Positions 19,898-29,493 of a DNA stretch of 64,000 nucleotides are shown piece after piece (the first letter of the stretch is position 1; each line of letters begins with the position of its first letter). The stretch spans positions 1 through 64,000 of the forward strand of contig NZ_FXUL01000014.1 of the NCBI RefSeq assembly GCF_900182955.1. Reading direction: 5' to 3'. The translations under genes and the position numbers were made by a program. The DNA is from Noviherbaspirillum suwonense (lineage in GTDB: Bacteria > Pseudomonadota > Gammaproteobacteria > Burkholderiales > Burkholderiaceae_D). Below the pieces are notes generated by a model. That model saw nothing but the letters and a program-made list of their open reading frames with translations. It was not told the DNA's origin and made no database searches.

Positions 19898-21277
19898 CTA
19901 GTGCGCCTCCTGCGCGGCATCGACTGCCAGGCGTTGGACCACGCGTTCCATGCGCATGAAGCGCGAACCCTTGACCAGCACGGTGGAGGACGGCGTCACG
20001 ACCGACGATGCCGCATCGTTCAGCGTTTCCACGTTTTCATAATGGCGGGCGCGGGCGCCGAAGGCATTGCTGGCGCTGCCGGCAAGGTCGCCCAGCGTCA
20101 GCAGGTGGTCGATGCCGCGGCCGCGCGCATAGGCGCCGATCTCTTCATGGAACTTGCGGCCTTCGGTGCCGACTTCGCCCATGTCGCCCAGCACCAGCAC
20201 GCGCGGCGCCGGCGCCTGCGCCAGCACGTCGATCGCGGCCTTCACCGAATCGGGATTGGCGTTGTAGGTGTCGTCGATGACGGTGGCGCCATTGCGCCCG
20301 GCCTTGTGCTGCAGCCGACCGCTGACGGGCAGGAAGCTTTCCAGGCCCTGCACGATGGCGCGCCGGTGAATGCCGATGGCAAGCGCGCAGGCGATCGCCG
20401 CCAGCGCGTTACGCACGTTGTGGACGCCGGCCGCGGCCAGCCGCAGCGGGAATTCGCGCTGGCCCACGCGCACCTGCATCAGGCTGCCGACGGCCTGGGG
20501 CACGTAGGTGCAGCTGACGCTGGCGTCCTGCGACAGGCCAAACGTCAGGACCTTGCGCTGGCCGCTGGCCTTGGCCAGGCTGCGCCACAGCGGCGTGTAG
20601 GGATCGTCGGCCGGGAACACCGCGATGCCGTTGGCCGGCAGCGCGCTGATCACGGACCCGTTTTCATGGGCGACCGCCTCGACGCTGGCCATGAATTCCT
20701 GGTGCTCGCGCTGCGCATTGTTGACCAGGCCCACGGTGGGCTGCGCCTGCGCGGCAAGCTGCGCGATCTCGCCCGGATGGTTCATGCCCAGCTCGATGAC
20801 CGCGGCCTTGTGCGCCGCCTCCAGCCTGACCAGCGTCAGCGGCACGCCGATGTCGTTGTTGAGGTTGCCGCGGGTCGCCAGGTAGCGGTCGGGGCCGAAC
20901 TCCGCGGCCAGGATCGCGGCAATCATTTCCTTGACCGTGGTCTTGCCGTTGCTGCCGGTGACGCCGATCAGCGGGATGTCGAACTGCCGGCGCCAGTAGG
21001 CGCCGATCTCGCCGAGCGCCGCACGCGTGTCCGGCACCAGCAGCGCCGGCAGCCCGAAGCCCGCCGGCAGTTTTTCCGCCACCACGGCGGCCGCGCCGCG
21101 CGCGGCCACGTCGCCGAGGAAGTCGTGCGCATCGAAACGCTCGCCGCGCAGCGCGACGAACAGCATGCCGGGGCCGACTTCGCGGCTGTTGGTGGACAGG
21201 CCGTGGAATGCAGCGGCCGCGGTGGCTTGTGCGGAATGGAGGCGGGTCTGCAGTTGCGTCAGGGAAGACTTGATCAC
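19898..21277 (-). CDS. murF: UDP-MurNAc-tripeptide--D-Ala-D-Ala ligase MurF
   Basis: Adds the D-Ala-D-Ala dipeptide made by Ddl. The start codon is GTG, placed so that GTGA overlaps the murE stop by four bases. The product has 459 residues. The Mur-ligase P-loop [14 protein letters not shown] is visible, as are the [11 protein letters not shown] and [10 protein letters not shown] segments. Confidence 0.96.
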   Translation of the reverse strand: MIKSSLTQLQTRLHSAQATAAAAFHGLSTNSREVGPGMLFVALRGERFDAHDFLGDVAARGAAAVVAEKLPAGFGLPALLVPDTRAALGEIGAYWRRQFDIPLIGVTGSNGKTTVKEMIAAILAAEFGPDRYLATRGNLNNDIGVPLTLVRLEAAHKAAVIELGMNHPGEIAQLAAQAQPTVGLVNNAQREHQEFMASVEAVAHENGSVISALPANGIAVFPADDPYTPLWRSLAKASGQRKVLTFGLSQDASVSCTYVPQAVGSLMQVRVGQREFPLRLAAAGVHNVRNALAAIACALAIGIHRRAIVQGLESFLPVSGRLQHKAGRNGATVIDDTYNANPDSVKAAIDVLAQAPAPRVLVLGDMGEVGTEGRKFHEEIGAYARGRGIDHLLTLGDLAGSASNAFGARARHYENVETLNDAASSVVTPSSTVLVKGSRFMRMERVVQRLAVDAAQEAH

Positions 21278-22812
21278 AGCATCCCTTTCATCGTCACGCG
21301 CGCGGCCAGCGACAGCGCGGCATGATCGGCGTCGAGGAATGGCAGCTTGCGTCCCTTGATCTCCTGGGTAGTCTCGTGGCCTTTGCCGGCCAGCAGCACG
21401 ACGTCGGCCCGGGCCGCGTGCTTGACTGCGTAAAGTATGGCTGCCGCGCGGTCTTCAATCACGTGCGGCGCGCTGTGCATTGCGTTGGAAATCTTCATGC
21501 CTTCAATAATCTGTTCAATGATGCCCGACGGCTCTTCGCCGCGCGGGTTGTCGCTGGTGACGATCACATGGTCGGCCGCGGTGGCGGCCGCGCCCATCTG
21601 CGGACGCTTGCCGGGATCGCGCTCGCCGCCGCAGCCGAACACGCACCACAGCTGGCCATGCCGCTGCTGCGCGACTTCGCGCAGGGTGGCAAGGGTTTTC
21701 ACGAGCGCATCGGGCGTGTGCGCGTAATCGATCACCACGAGCGGCGCTTCCTGGCCGCCCAGTTGCTGCATCCGGCCGGGCACCGGCTGCAGCGCTTCGA
21801 GTAAATCAACCACTGCGCGCAGCGATGCGCCGCGCGCCAGCAGCACCCCGGCGATGCCGAGCACGTTACTGACATTGAAGTGGCCGACAAGTTGCGTGCG
21901 CACCTGGATTGCGCCCTGCGGCGTGCTCAGCTGGAACACGGTGCCGCTGTTGCTGGAACGAATATCGCTGGCGCGCAGCACCGGGACGTCGCCAGCGCTG
22001 GCGTCGGCGATGCTGTAGCCGATGATGCCGACCGCCGGCGCTTGACTGCGCAGGTGGTCCACCAGGCGCCGGCCCATCGCGTCGTCGAGGTTGATCACCG
22101 CGTGGCGCAGGCCGGGCCAGTCGAACAGCCGGCGCTTGGCCGCCTCGTAGGCCGCCATGTCGCCGTGGTAGTCGAGATGGTCGCGGGTGAAATTGGTAAA
22201 CAGCGCGATGTCGACATGCAGGCCGTTGAGCCGGCCCTGGTCGATGCCGATCGACGACGCCTCGATGGCCAGCGCACGCACGCCGCTGCTGCGGGCCTGC
22301 GCCAGCCGGCGCTGCAGCAGCACGGCGTCGGGCGTGGTGTAGCCGGTCTCGCTGAAATTGCCGGCCATGCCGTTGCGATAGATGCCGGTGCCCAGCGTGC
22401 CGACCACCAGCGTCGGCTCGCCCTGCCTGGACAGCGCGCGTCCGAGCCACTGGCTGCAGGATGTCTTGCCGTTGGTGCCGGTCACCGCGACGACCAGCAT
22501 CGGCGCATCGGGCGCGTCGTACCAGGCGTTCGCGAGCGGGCCGGCCAGCTGCTTGAGGCCGGCGACGGCGCGATGCGGCACGTCGGGCGCGGCATCCCAT
22601 TCGAAGCCGTCGCCGTCGTCGAACAGCACCGCCCTGGCGCCGCGCTGCACTGCCGCGCTTATAAAGTTGCGGCCGTCGGCGCTGTCGCCGGGATAGGCAA
22701 GGAACACGTCGCCGGCCGCCAGCAGGCGCGAGTCGGACGTCAGCTGCGCGGCGGGCGCGAACGAACGCAGCCAGTCGACCAGCGCGACGATGCCCGCTGC
22801 CGCGTCCGCCAT
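21274..22812 (-). CDS. murE: UDP-MurNAc-Ala-Glu--meso-DAP ligase MurE
   Basis: Adds the third residue of the stem peptide. The DNPRGE motif (in TSDNPRGEEPSG, near residue 405) is the determinant of meso-diaminopimelate rather than lysine specificity, so the peptidoglycan is predicted to be DAP-type. The P-loop [12 protein letters not shown] and the HTPDALVKTL segment are present. At 512 residues it is of normal length. TAATG couples it to ftsI. Confidence 0.97.
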   Translation of the reverse strand: MADAAAGIVALVDWLRSFAPAAQLTSDSRLLAAGDVFLAYPGDSADGRNFISAAVQRGARAVLFDDGDGFEWDAAPDVPHRAVAGLKQLAGPLANAWYDAPDAPMLVVAVTGTNGKTSCSQWLGRALSRQGEPTLVVGTLGTGIYRNGMAGNFSETGYTTPDAVLLQRRLAQARSSGVRALAIEASSIGIDQGRLNGLHVDIALFTNFTRDHLDYHGDMAAYEAAKRRLFDWPGLRHAVINLDDAMGRRLVDHLRSQAPAVGIIGYSIADASAGDVPVLRASDIRSSNSGTVFQLSTPQGAIQVRTQLVGHFNVSNVLGIAGVLLARGASLRAVVDLLEALQPVPGRMQQLGGQEAPLVVIDYAHTPDALVKTLATLREVAQQRHGQLWCVFGCGGERDPGKRPQMGAAATAADHVIVTSDNPRGEEPSGIIEQIIEGMKISNAMHSAPHVIEDRAAAILYAVKHAARADVVLLAGKGHETTQEIKGRKLPFLDADHAALSLAARVTMKGML

Positions 22813-24578
22813 TACATGCTCTCCTGCGGCACGGTGGCGGGCACGATGATGCTGGTGACAGTGGAATCAGGCCCGACGTTCATTGCGCGCAGCGCGCTGC
22901 CGGCGATTGCGGAGAAAACCGGCGCCGCCACTTCGCCGCCGTAGTGCGCGCCGCTGGGCTCGTCGATCATCACCGCAATGATGATGCGCGGGTCGGACGC
23001 CGGCGCGAAGCCGACGAAGGACGACACGTACTTGCTGACATAGCGGCCGCCGGCGATCTTGTAGGCGGTGCCGGTCTTGCCGGCGACCCGGTAGCCCGGC
23101 ACCTGCGCCTTGGGCGCGGTGCCTTCGGGACCGGTCGCGGTTTCCAGCATCGCGCGCATTTCGCGGGCGGTCTTCTCGGTAATGACGCGCTGGCCGACCG
23201 GCGGCGCCGACAGCTTCTGGAAGGACAGCGGGATCAGGTCGCCGTCGCGGGCAAAGATGGTGTACGCATGCGCCAGCTGCAGCAGCGAGACCGAGATGCC
23301 GTGGCCATAGCTCATGGTCGCCTGCTCGATCGGCCGCCACGACTTGAACGGCCGCACCCGGCCCGCGACGGCGCCGGGGAAGCCGAACTTGGGCTGCTGG
23401 CCAAAGCCGACGGTGGTGAACATCTCCCACATTTCCTGCGGCTGCATCTGCAGCGCGATCTTGGCGGTGCCGACGTTGGACGACTTCTGGATGATCTGGG
23501 TGACGGTCAGCGGGCCATGCGCATGCGAGTCGCCGATGGTGGCGGTGCCGATGGTCAGCTTGCCGGGCGCCGTCTGCACGACGGTGTTGGGCGTGACGCG
23601 CTTGGTGTCCAGCGCCAGCGCGATCGCGAAAGGCTTCAGGGTCGAACCCGGCTCGAAGGTGTCGGTAATGACCCGGTTGCGCAGCATCGCGCCGGTCAGG
23701 ATGGAGCGGTTGTTCGGGTTATAGGTCGGCAGGTTGGCCAGCGCCAGCACTTCGCCGGTCTTGATGTCGACGACCACCACGCCGCCGGCCTTGGCCTTGA
23801 ACTTGTCGACCGTTTCCTTCAGGTGCGTAAACGCGATGTACTGGATCTTGCTGTCCAGCGACAGCACGAGGTCGCGGCCGTCATGCGGCTCGCGCACCGC
23901 GGCGATGTCCTCGACGATGCGGCCCAGCCTGTCCTTGATCACGCGGCGGCTGCCGGTGACGCCGGCCAGGGTTTTCTGCATGCCCAGCTCCATGCCGTCC
24001 TGCCCTGCATCCTCGACGTTGGTGAAGCCGACCACGTGGGCGGTCACATCGGCCTGCGGGTAGAAACGCTTGTATTCCTTGCGGGTCTCGATGCCGGCGA
24101 TCTGCAATTTAACGATCTTGTCCACCGTCTCCTGCTCGACCTGGCGCTTCAGGTAGACGAAATTGCGGTCGGAGTCGAGCTTCTTGCGCAGTTCGGCCTC
24201 GGGCATTTCCAGCAACGCGGACAAGGCGCGCAGCTTCTCGGGCGGCGCTTCCAGCACGTCGTCCGGTATCGCCCATACCGCCTTGACCGGCACCGACGAC
24301 GCCAGCACCTCGCCGTTGCGGTCGGTGATCTTGCCGCGCGTGGCCGGCAGCTCCAGCGTGCGCGCATAGCGGGCGGCGCCCTGCTTCTGCAGGAACTCGG
24401 TCGACAGCCCCTGCAGCCACAGCGCCCGGCCGGCCAGCGCCAGGAAAGCGGCGAACATGATGAACAGCACCAGGCGCGAACGCCAGGCGGGCAGCTTCAC
24501 GTCCAGCAGCGGGCTGGCGGAAAACGGCACGCCGCGCGCGGTGGCGCGGCGCGGATTGGGACGTGGCACGGCCGCCAT
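22812..24578 (-). CDS. ftsI: Septal peptidoglycan transpeptidase FtsI (PBP3)
   Basis: Class B penicillin-binding protein that cross-links septal peptidoglycan with FtsW. The 588-residue product has an N-terminal membrane anchor (about 34-54). The transpeptidase triad is intact: active-site serine in EPGSTLKPF, then SSNVG, then KTGTA. The C-terminus is short and unremarkable. The start overlaps the ftsL stop by one base (TAATG). Confidence 0.97.
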   Translation of the reverse strand: MAAVPRPNPRRATARGVPFSASPLLDVKLPAWRSRLVLFIMFAAFLALAGRALWLQGLSTEFLQKQGAARYARTLELPATRGKITDRNGEVLASSVPVKAVWAIPDDVLEAPPEKLRALSALLEMPEAELRKKLDSDRNFVYLKRQVEQETVDKIVKLQIAGIETRKEYKRFYPQADVTAHVVGFTNVEDAGQDGMELGMQKTLAGVTGSRRVIKDRLGRIVEDIAAVREPHDGRDLVLSLDSKIQYIAFTHLKETVDKFKAKAGGVVVVDIKTGEVLALANLPTYNPNNRSILTGAMLRNRVITDTFEPGSTLKPFAIALALDTKRVTPNTVVQTAPGKLTIGTATIGDSHAHGPLTVTQIIQKSSNVGTAKIALQMQPQEMWEMFTTVGFGQQPKFGFPGAVAGRVRPFKSWRPIEQATMSYGHGISVSLLQLAHAYTIFARDGDLIPLSFQKLSAPPVGQRVITEKTAREMRAMLETATGPEGTAPKAQVPGYRVAGKTGTAYKIAGGRYVSKYVSSFVGFAPASDPRIIIAVMIDEPSGAHYGGEVAAPVFSAIAGSALRAMNVGPDSTVTSIIVPATVPQESM

Positions 24579-24850
24579 TACTTGGCCTCTCCGGTGATGT
24601 ATTGCGTGCGGGCCGGGGTCAGCGGCACCATGTTGAGGTCACGCCGCGCATTGGCTTCGATGCGTGCATGCTTGCCGAGCGTGGACTGGTCCAGCTGCAG
24701 CTGCGACCATTCGATCTCGAGCTGGCGGGTCACTGCCTGCGCGCGCTCGATCTCGATGAAGAGCCGGCGCGCCTGGTACTGGGCATTGACCAGCGACAGC
24801 GCGCTGCAGGCCAGCAGCGTGGTCAGCACCAGGCTCAGGCGACCGGTCAT
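24578..24850 (-). CDS. ftsL: Cell division protein FtsL
   Basis: A small bitopic divisome protein that forms a coiled-coil with FtsB and activates FtsW/FtsI. The 90 residues have one membrane segment (about 5-22) followed by a heptad-like helix ([20 protein letters not shown]). Sequence conservation in FtsL is low, so identity rests on size, topology and its exact place between rsmH and ftsI. It overlaps rsmH by four bases and ftsI by one. Confidence 0.93.
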   Translation of the reverse strand: MTGRLSLVLTTLLACSALSLVNAQYQARRLFIEIERAQAVTRQLEIEWSQLQLDQSTLGKHARIEANARRDLNMVPLTPARTQYITGEAK

Positions 24851-25827
24851 TTCGGCGCTCCGGCTTGCGGCGTATAGGGGAGACGGACGGCGACCCGCAT
24901 CACGGCGGAGCGTGAACGCGGGTTGTCGGCGATTTCGGCGGCGGACGGCTTCATTTTGGCAAGCAGCTTCATTTCCGGCTGCGGCAGGTCCACCGCGCGT
25001 ATCGGCAGGCGGCGGTCGGGTTGGTGCGCAGTGGCCCGGGCGGCGAGGAATTGCTTGACCATGCGGTCCTCCAGCGAATGAAAGCTGATCACAGCCATCC
25101 TCCCGTTCGGAGCCAGGCAGCCAAACGCGCCGCGCAAGCCTACTTCGAGTTCTTCAAGCTCCCGATTGATGAAAATCCGGATAGCCTGAAAGGTGCGAGT
25201 TGCCGGGTCCTTGCCTTTCTCGCGGGTCTTGACGGCGCGTGCCACGATCTCGGCAAGCTGTCGTGTGCCTGAAATTGGCGCGACTGACCGGCTAGCAACA
25301 ATCGCCTTTGCAACCTGAAAAGCAAACCGTTCTTCCCCATAATCCCGTACCACCCTCTCGATAATCTGTTCGCTCGCCGTTTCCAGCCACTGTGCCGCCG
25401 AGATCCCGCGCGTGGTGTCCATGCGCATGTCCAGGGGGCCGTCCATCCTGAAACTGAATCCCCGCGCCGCGTCGTCCACCTGCGGCGAGGAAATCCCCAA
25501 ATCCAGCAAGATGCCGTCGACCTGCGTGACGCCGCGTTCCGCCAGCGCCGCTGCCATCGTGGCAAAGCTGTCATGCACTACTTCAAATCTGCTGTCGGAC
25601 TGCGTCAGCGCATGGGCGGAGGCAATTGCCTGCGGATCCTTGTCGAAAGCGATCAGACGCCCGCGCGGGCTCAGTCGCTCCAGAATCCGGCGGCTATGCC
25701 CGCCACGGCCAAACGTGCCGTCCACAAAGATGCCATCCGCGCGCGCGCCTTCGATCGCCAGTGCGTCGACTGCTTCTTCCAGCAGCACCGTACGGTGCTG
25801 CAACTCTGGCACCGTGTTTTCTGTCAT
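24847..25827 (-). CDS. rsmH: 16S rRNA (cytosine1402-N4)-methyltransferase RsmH
   Basis: SAM-dependent methyltransferase modifying C1402 of 16S rRNA. The [13 protein letters not shown] start, the SAM loop [14 protein letters not shown] (about 37-50), [15 protein letters not shown] and the C-terminal [13 protein letters not shown] are diagnostic. ATG 25827 follows an in-frame GTG at 25830; either could be used. The product is about 326 residues. The gene begins six or fewer bases after mraZ. Confidence 0.96.
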   Translation of the reverse strand: MTENTVPELQHRTVLLEEAVDALAIEGARADGIFVDGTFGRGGHSRRILERLSPRGRLIAFDKDPQAIASAHALTQSDSRFEVVHDSFATMAAALAERGVTQVDGILLDLGISSPQVDDAARGFSFRMDGPLDMRMDTTRGISAAQWLETASEQIIERVVRDYGEERFAFQVAKAIVASRSVAPISGTRQLAEIVARAVKTREKGKDPATRTFQAIRIFINRELEELEVGLRGAFGCLAPNGRMAVISFHSLEDRMVKQFLAARATAHQPDRRLPIRAVDLPQPEMKLLAKMKPSAAEIADNPRSRSAVMRVAVRLPYTPQAGAPK

Positions 25828-25833
25828 CACGGT

Positions 25834-26262
25834 CTAGAAGGAAAAGCTGTTCAACACATCGGGCATGCCGTCCGCCACTGCCTGCGCCTCGCTCTCGGCG
25901 AGTTTGGCCGCATCCCAGATCTCGAAATGGCTGCCCATGCCGAGCACCATGACCTCCCGCGACAGCCCGACTGCGCTGCGCAGCTCCGGCGCAATCAGAA
26001 TGCGGCCGGCGGAATCCATTTCGACATCCGACGCGTTACCCAGAAAAATCCGTTGCCAGGCCCGTGCCGACATTGGCCATGCTGCAATCTGCTCGCGGTG
26101 GGCTTCCCACACCGGGCGCGGAAAAAACAGCAGGCAGCCGTGCGGATGCTTGGTCAGGGTGACCCGTCCCTCGCATTGCACTGCCAGCGCGTCACGATGC
26201 CGGGAAGGAATAGTCATCCTGCCCTTCGCATCGAGAGTTAGTGCGGACGCGCCTTGAAACAC
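25834..26262 (-). CDS. mraZ: Transcriptional regulator MraZ
   Basis: A 142-residue AbrB-like DNA-binding protein with two tandem SpoVT-AbrB units, the first with [16 protein letters not shown] and the second with [14 protein letters not shown]. MraZ binds repeated TGGGN-type boxes upstream of its own gene and controls the dcw operon. The start codon is GTG at 26262 with an AGAGGA ribosome site at suitable spacing. Upstream lie a good promoter and a four-copy 10-bp-period array that fit autoregulation. Confidence 0.95.
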   Translation of the reverse strand: MFQGASALTLDAKGRMTIPSRHRDALAVQCEGRVTLTKHPHGCLLFFPRPVWEAHREQIAAWPMSARAWQRIFLGNASDVEMDSAGRILIAPELRSAVGLSREVMVLGMGSHFEIWDAAKLAESEAQAVADGMPDVLNSFSF

Positions 26263-26305
26263 CCTGGATTCCTCTGTTTATAATTTTTGCTACTTGCCAC
26301 GGTGC

Positions 26306-26333
26306 ATTATTTCGCCGCGTCCTGCCTTGCCAA
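26306..26333 (-). promoter_or_regulatory. Sigma70-type promoter of the dcw cluster
   Basis: On the minus strand TTGGCA (26333-26328), a 16-bp spacer and AATAAT (26311-26306) each match five of six consensus positions. It lies 44 bp upstream of the mraZ GTG and directly beside the MraZ box array. Confidence 0.7.
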
Positions 26334-26336
26334 CTC

Positions 26337-26371
26337 ACCCACAAAAAGACACTTTTTCACACTGCCGCCCA
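26337..26371 (-). promoter_or_regulatory. Candidate MraZ operator (four boxes, 10-bp period)
   Basis: On the minus strand TGGGC, TGTGA, TGTCT and TGGGT start exactly ten bases apart (26371, 26361, 26351, 26341). The outer two match the TGGGN box known for MraZ; the inner two are degenerate. The array abuts the -35 hexamer of the mraZ promoter. Confidence 0.7.
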
Positions 26372-26870
26372 CTTTAGTGGATGCTCTATTTGCGGTCAAG
26401 GAATATCACAGGCTGAAGATGCATTTTCTCTAATGAAGTCAAGGACTTAGCAGATTTCGTTTAAGAACTACGTTTACCCTTATTTTTATAAAAATCAATG
26501 ACTTGTGCACTGTACTGAAAGTTACTTCTGAAGCAAACACATGTGTTTAAAAATTTACCATAAGAAACAATTTCAAATTGTAAATTTCTATGAATCAACG
26601 AAGTTGATGCTTAATCGCATCAAAAGTGTGCAAATACCATGTTTTTTTGTCCTAAATTGTTGCAAAAGCCGGAAAAGTCGGGATTGGCTAAAATTAACTT
26701 TCATGCCCAGGTTTCCGACCAGAAGTGTGTTTTAAGAGAAACTTATTGTGTTAAGGTTTTTTTAAGATTTGCTGAGGATTGTTTTAGCAAAACGTGTCCG
26801 GATGACGGACTAGCATGATCTCCATCGTCGCCGAGGCGGCGTCCTACCCACCATACGAATGGAGACAGAC
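26372..26870. other. AT-rich gene-free stretch
   Basis: From about 26440 to 26800 the base composition is strikingly AT-rich compared with the GC-rich surroundings, and no reading frame has a credible ribosome site or recognisable product. It contains a perfect 14-bp palindrome (AAACACATGTGTTT, 26535-26548), a near-palindrome CAATTTCAAATTG (about 26568-26580) and a TTTGCT/AGCAAA inverted pair (26768-26773, 26786-26791). It separates the divergent mraZ and hemerythrin-like genes and could be regulatory DNA, an unannotated small RNA, or foreign sequence. Confidence 0.6.
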
Positions 26871-27587
26871 ATGCAAAAAAGCAACTTCGACCGGCAAAAC
26901 GGCGCACGGGCAGGCCGCGTGGATATCTACGCCGGCATCCACAAGGCGGTGCGCGCCTTCCTGTGCGACACCCTGACCCGGCTTGCCCGGCTCGACCTGG
27001 AAGATCCGGACGAACTGTCGGGCGCCGTGCTGCAGGTGCGGGAGCTGCTGGCGTTTTGCGAGCACCATATCCATAACGAAGAACGATTCGTGCATCCGGC
27101 GATGGAGGTGCGGCAACCCGGTTCATCCGTCGATACCGCCGACGACCACCTGCACCATGCGCAGTCGGTAGCCGCGATGCTGGCCGACTGCGCGACGATG
27201 GAAACGCAGCGGGGCGCGGAAAGGGATGCCGCATGGCGGCGGCTGCAGCGGCAGCTGGCGCAATTCACCGGCGACAACCTGCTTCACATGGATGTCGAGG
27301 AAACCGCCAACAATGCCGTGCTGCATGCCTGCTACATGGACAGCGAGCTGATCGGACTGCACCAGCAGATCCTGGCCGCGATGCCGCCGCAGGAACTGGC
27401 CGCCGGCCTGCGCTGGATACTGATCGCTTCCAGCCCGGCCGAACGCGCCGAAGTGATGGCCGGCATCCGCGCCGACGCGCCGCCGCCGGTGTTCGATGCG
27501 ATGCTGGAAATGGCGCGCCAGGTCCTGGATGCGCGCGCCTGGGACAAGCTGGCCGCGTCGCTGTCGCCGCTGCGGATCGCGGCCTGA
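26871..27587 (+). CDS. Hemerythrin-like (HHE domain) protein
   Basis: A 238-residue helical protein with a hemerythrin-type di-iron pattern: an early His (YAGIHKAVRAF), then FCEHHIHNEERFVHP, DDHLHHAQ and LLHMDVEETAN, spaced as in HHE domains that bind O2, NO or iron. The C-terminal 70 residues form another helical segment. ATG 26871 is chosen because GGAG lies six bases upstream; an ATG four codons earlier overlaps that site. It follows an AT-rich control region and converges with the GAF/split-barrel gene, 13 bp from its stop. The specific ligand is not known. Confidence 0.82.
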   Translation: MQKSNFDRQNGARAGRVDIYAGIHKAVRAFLCDTLTRLARLDLEDPDELSGAVLQVRELLAFCEHHIHNEERFVHPAMEVRQPGSSVDTADDHLHHAQSVAAMLADCATMETQRGAERDAAWRRLQRQLAQFTGDNLLHMDVEETANNAVLHACYMDSELIGLHQQILAAMPPQELAAGLRWILIASSPAERAEVMAGIRADAPPPVFDAMLEMARQVLDARAWDKLAASLSPLRIAA

Positions 27588-27600
27588 CGCCCTCCGCCGC

Positions 27601-28953
27601 CTAGCGCTGGTCGACCAGCTGCACCGGGCGCGACACGCACAGCTGGAACCGGCCGCGGCCGGTTTTCTTCAGCTGCACCGCCGCCTGCCGCTCCAGCAGC
27701 CGGCGCGACAGCAGCAGCAGCCTCGCCTCGAGGTTGTCGCTGATGTCGGGCAGGCGGATGCGGCCGTCCAGGCGCAGCTCGCGGTTGCTGAACACGACCC
27801 GCCGGGACTGCTCGTAGTCGCCGAGGATGGTCCAGAAGATTGCCCCGGCCACGCCCTTGATCAGGTAATCCTCGTCGAGAAAGATGCTGTCGCTGCCGGC
27901 AAAATGCCGCACGACAAGCGGTGGGCCGGGTCCTGCCTGCGGGAGTGCGGGCGGCGCAGCGGCCGCGGCGTCGCGCGGGCCGTCGCCCGGCTCGTCGGAC
28001 GCGCCCTGCAGCAGGCAGATCATCGCGCCCAGCTGGGTCGCCAGCGCGGCCAGCGCATCCTCGTCGTCGTAACCGAAGCGCAGGTCCTCGGCGCTCTCGA
28101 CATAAAGCACGCCGAGCAGGCGCTGGCAGGCCAGCACCGGCACCGCCATCTGGCTGTACGGCGCGGCCAGGCCGGGCAGCGGGATCTCCCCGTCGATCTC
28201 CCCGCCGCCGCCGTCCTGCCGCAGGTTTTCCCGGATCGCGCGGCTGTACGCATATTCGGTCGTCATGTGGCCGATGCGGATCGGCGTGCGCTCGCGCGCC
28301 GCCACGCCGACCACGCCCTGGCCGAACGGTATTTCAGACCCGACGCCCGACTCGCCATAACCGCAGCTCGCCACTGTATACAAGCGCAGCTGCGCGCTGT
28401 CGGCGATCAGCACCATCGCATGGCTGACGCCGAAGCCGTTCCGAAGCGCGTCCAGCGTGGCGGCCAGCAGGCTTTCGAGGTCGGCGCAGCAGGCCAGGCG
28501 CTGCGCCGCCTCCCGCAACGGCGGCAGCAGGTTGCGCCGCGGCGGCGGCGGCAGCGACGGGCTGGCGACCTGCACTACCTGGTGGACCCGGAACAGGTCG
28601 GCGCCCAGCAGCCGGAACACGTTGGCCATGCCGGTATGCGAGGCGATGCCGGCCAGCCTGGCCTTCATGTTCTCGAACAGCGGCCCGGCGGTCTCGGTGC
28701 GGCGGAATTCCAGCGACAGCTGGTATTGCGCGCCTGTCACCGGGCTGGTGACCTGCAGCCGCGCCAGCGGGCGGGCCAGGATGTTCTGGCGGGTCTTGTT
28801 GAAGAACTGGTAGGACAATGCGACATGCTCGTGGTCGACATACTGGACCTGCGACAGGTAGGCGATGTTGGGCATGCCGTCGGCGCCCACGGTGGCCATC
28901 GCGGCCGGGATCACGCCCTCGAAGCATTCGCGGATGCTCTCCAGCGGCAGCAT
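27601..28953 (-). CDS. Split-barrel FMN-binding-type protein with GAF domain
   Basis: A 450-residue protein with three parts. The N-terminal 130 residues resemble the pyridoxamine-5'-phosphate-oxidase-like split barrel (ATVGADGMPNIAYLSQVQYVD, seen as two adjoining strands). A middle GAF-type sensor domain (about 150-310) includes FGQGVVGVAARERTPIRIGH and MAVPVLACQRLLGVLYVES. A C-terminal alpha/beta segment of about 100 residues is not recognised (FLDEDYLIKGVAGAIFW to the end). No output domain such as a kinase, GGDEF or HTH is recognised. Its ATG overlaps the stop of the upstream flavin-type gene by one base, so the two products are probably made in fixed ratio. A redox, light or gas-sensing role is inference. 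Confidence 0.72.
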   Translation of the reverse strand: MLPLESIRECFEGVIPAAMATVGADGMPNIAYLSQVQYVDHEHVALSYQFFNKTRQNILARPLARLQVTSPVTGAQYQLSLEFRRTETAGPLFENMKARLAGIASHTGMANVFRLLGADLFRVHQVVQVASPSLPPPPRRNLLPPLREAAQRLACCADLESLLAATLDALRNGFGVSHAMVLIADSAQLRLYTVASCGYGESGVGSEIPFGQGVVGVAARERTPIRIGHMTTEYAYSRAIRENLRQDGGGGEIDGEIPLPGLAAPYSQMAVPVLACQRLLGVLYVESAEDLRFGYDDEDALAALATQLGAMICLLQGASDEPGDGPRDAAAAAPPALPQAGPGPPLVVRHFAGSDSIFLDEDYLIKGVAGAIFWTILGDYEQSRRVVFSNRELRLDGRIRLPDISDNLEARLLLLSRRLLERQAAVQLKKTGRGRFQLCVSRPVQLVDQR

Positions 28954-29450
28954 CAGGCGCCCGCCTTCAGCGGCGCGCCGGCGCGCGGGCCGGGCGACTG
29001 GTCGTAGGCGGCGGTCGGCGTGAATTCGATGGCGACGACATCGTCGTCGGCGCAGTGCAGCAGCGAGCGCACCAGCGGCGCCGGAAAGCCGATGGGCCGG
29101 ACTTCCTCGACAAAGGCGTCGGCATGGACGCGGACCGCCTCGAGCATGCTCGCATCCGGCACGCCGGCATGGGCATGGTCGCCCTTGATCTGTATGGTGC
29201 GGTTGGTCGATGGCTGGCTGAACACGGCGGCGACCCGTCCGCTGTATGCTATGTCTTCCAGCAGTTCACGGGCGCAGGGCCGGGCCACCATCAGCGTCAG
29301 CCGGCGGCGGTCTGGGGCCACGCTGCATGCCAGCACGCGGCAGACGCCGGGAAACGGACGGGCGCCGCAGGAGGCGGCGCTGATGGACACGCCGCCCTGC
29401 AGGAAAGCAGCCTGGGCGGCATCGATAAGGGATTCCGGCGCGACAGACAT
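28953..29450 (-). CDS. Pyridoxamine 5'-phosphate oxidase-like FMN-binding protein
   Basis: A 165-residue single-domain split-barrel protein. The pattern CRVLACSVAPDRRRLTLMV, then LLEDIAYSGRVAAVFSQP and TIQIKGD is that of general-stress or PNPOx-like flavin-binding proteins. The C-terminus is a short Pro/Ala-rich tail. ATG 29450 is preferred; an in-frame GTG at 29462 has an AGG six to eight bases upstream and is an alternative. It sits between rnpB and the GAF fusion protein and is translationally coupled to the latter (TGATG). Substrate and cofactor are not proven. Confidence 0.68.
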   Translation of the reverse strand: MSVAPESLIDAAQAAFLQGGVSISAASCGARPFPGVCRVLACSVAPDRRRLTLMVARPCARELLEDIAYSGRVAAVFSQPSTNRTIQIKGDHAHAGVPDASMLEAVRVHADAFVEEVRPIGFPAPLVRSLLHCADDDVVAIEFTPTAAYDQSPGPRAGAPLKAGA

Positions 29451-29493
29451 GGCAAGCGACACCCGACCTGTAATTGCCGAAATTTTAATGGAA

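Noticed and set aside
26541-26735. Possible 64-codon gene in the AT-rich gap
   Set aside because: No ribosome site, no conserved features, AT-rich background; likely chance.
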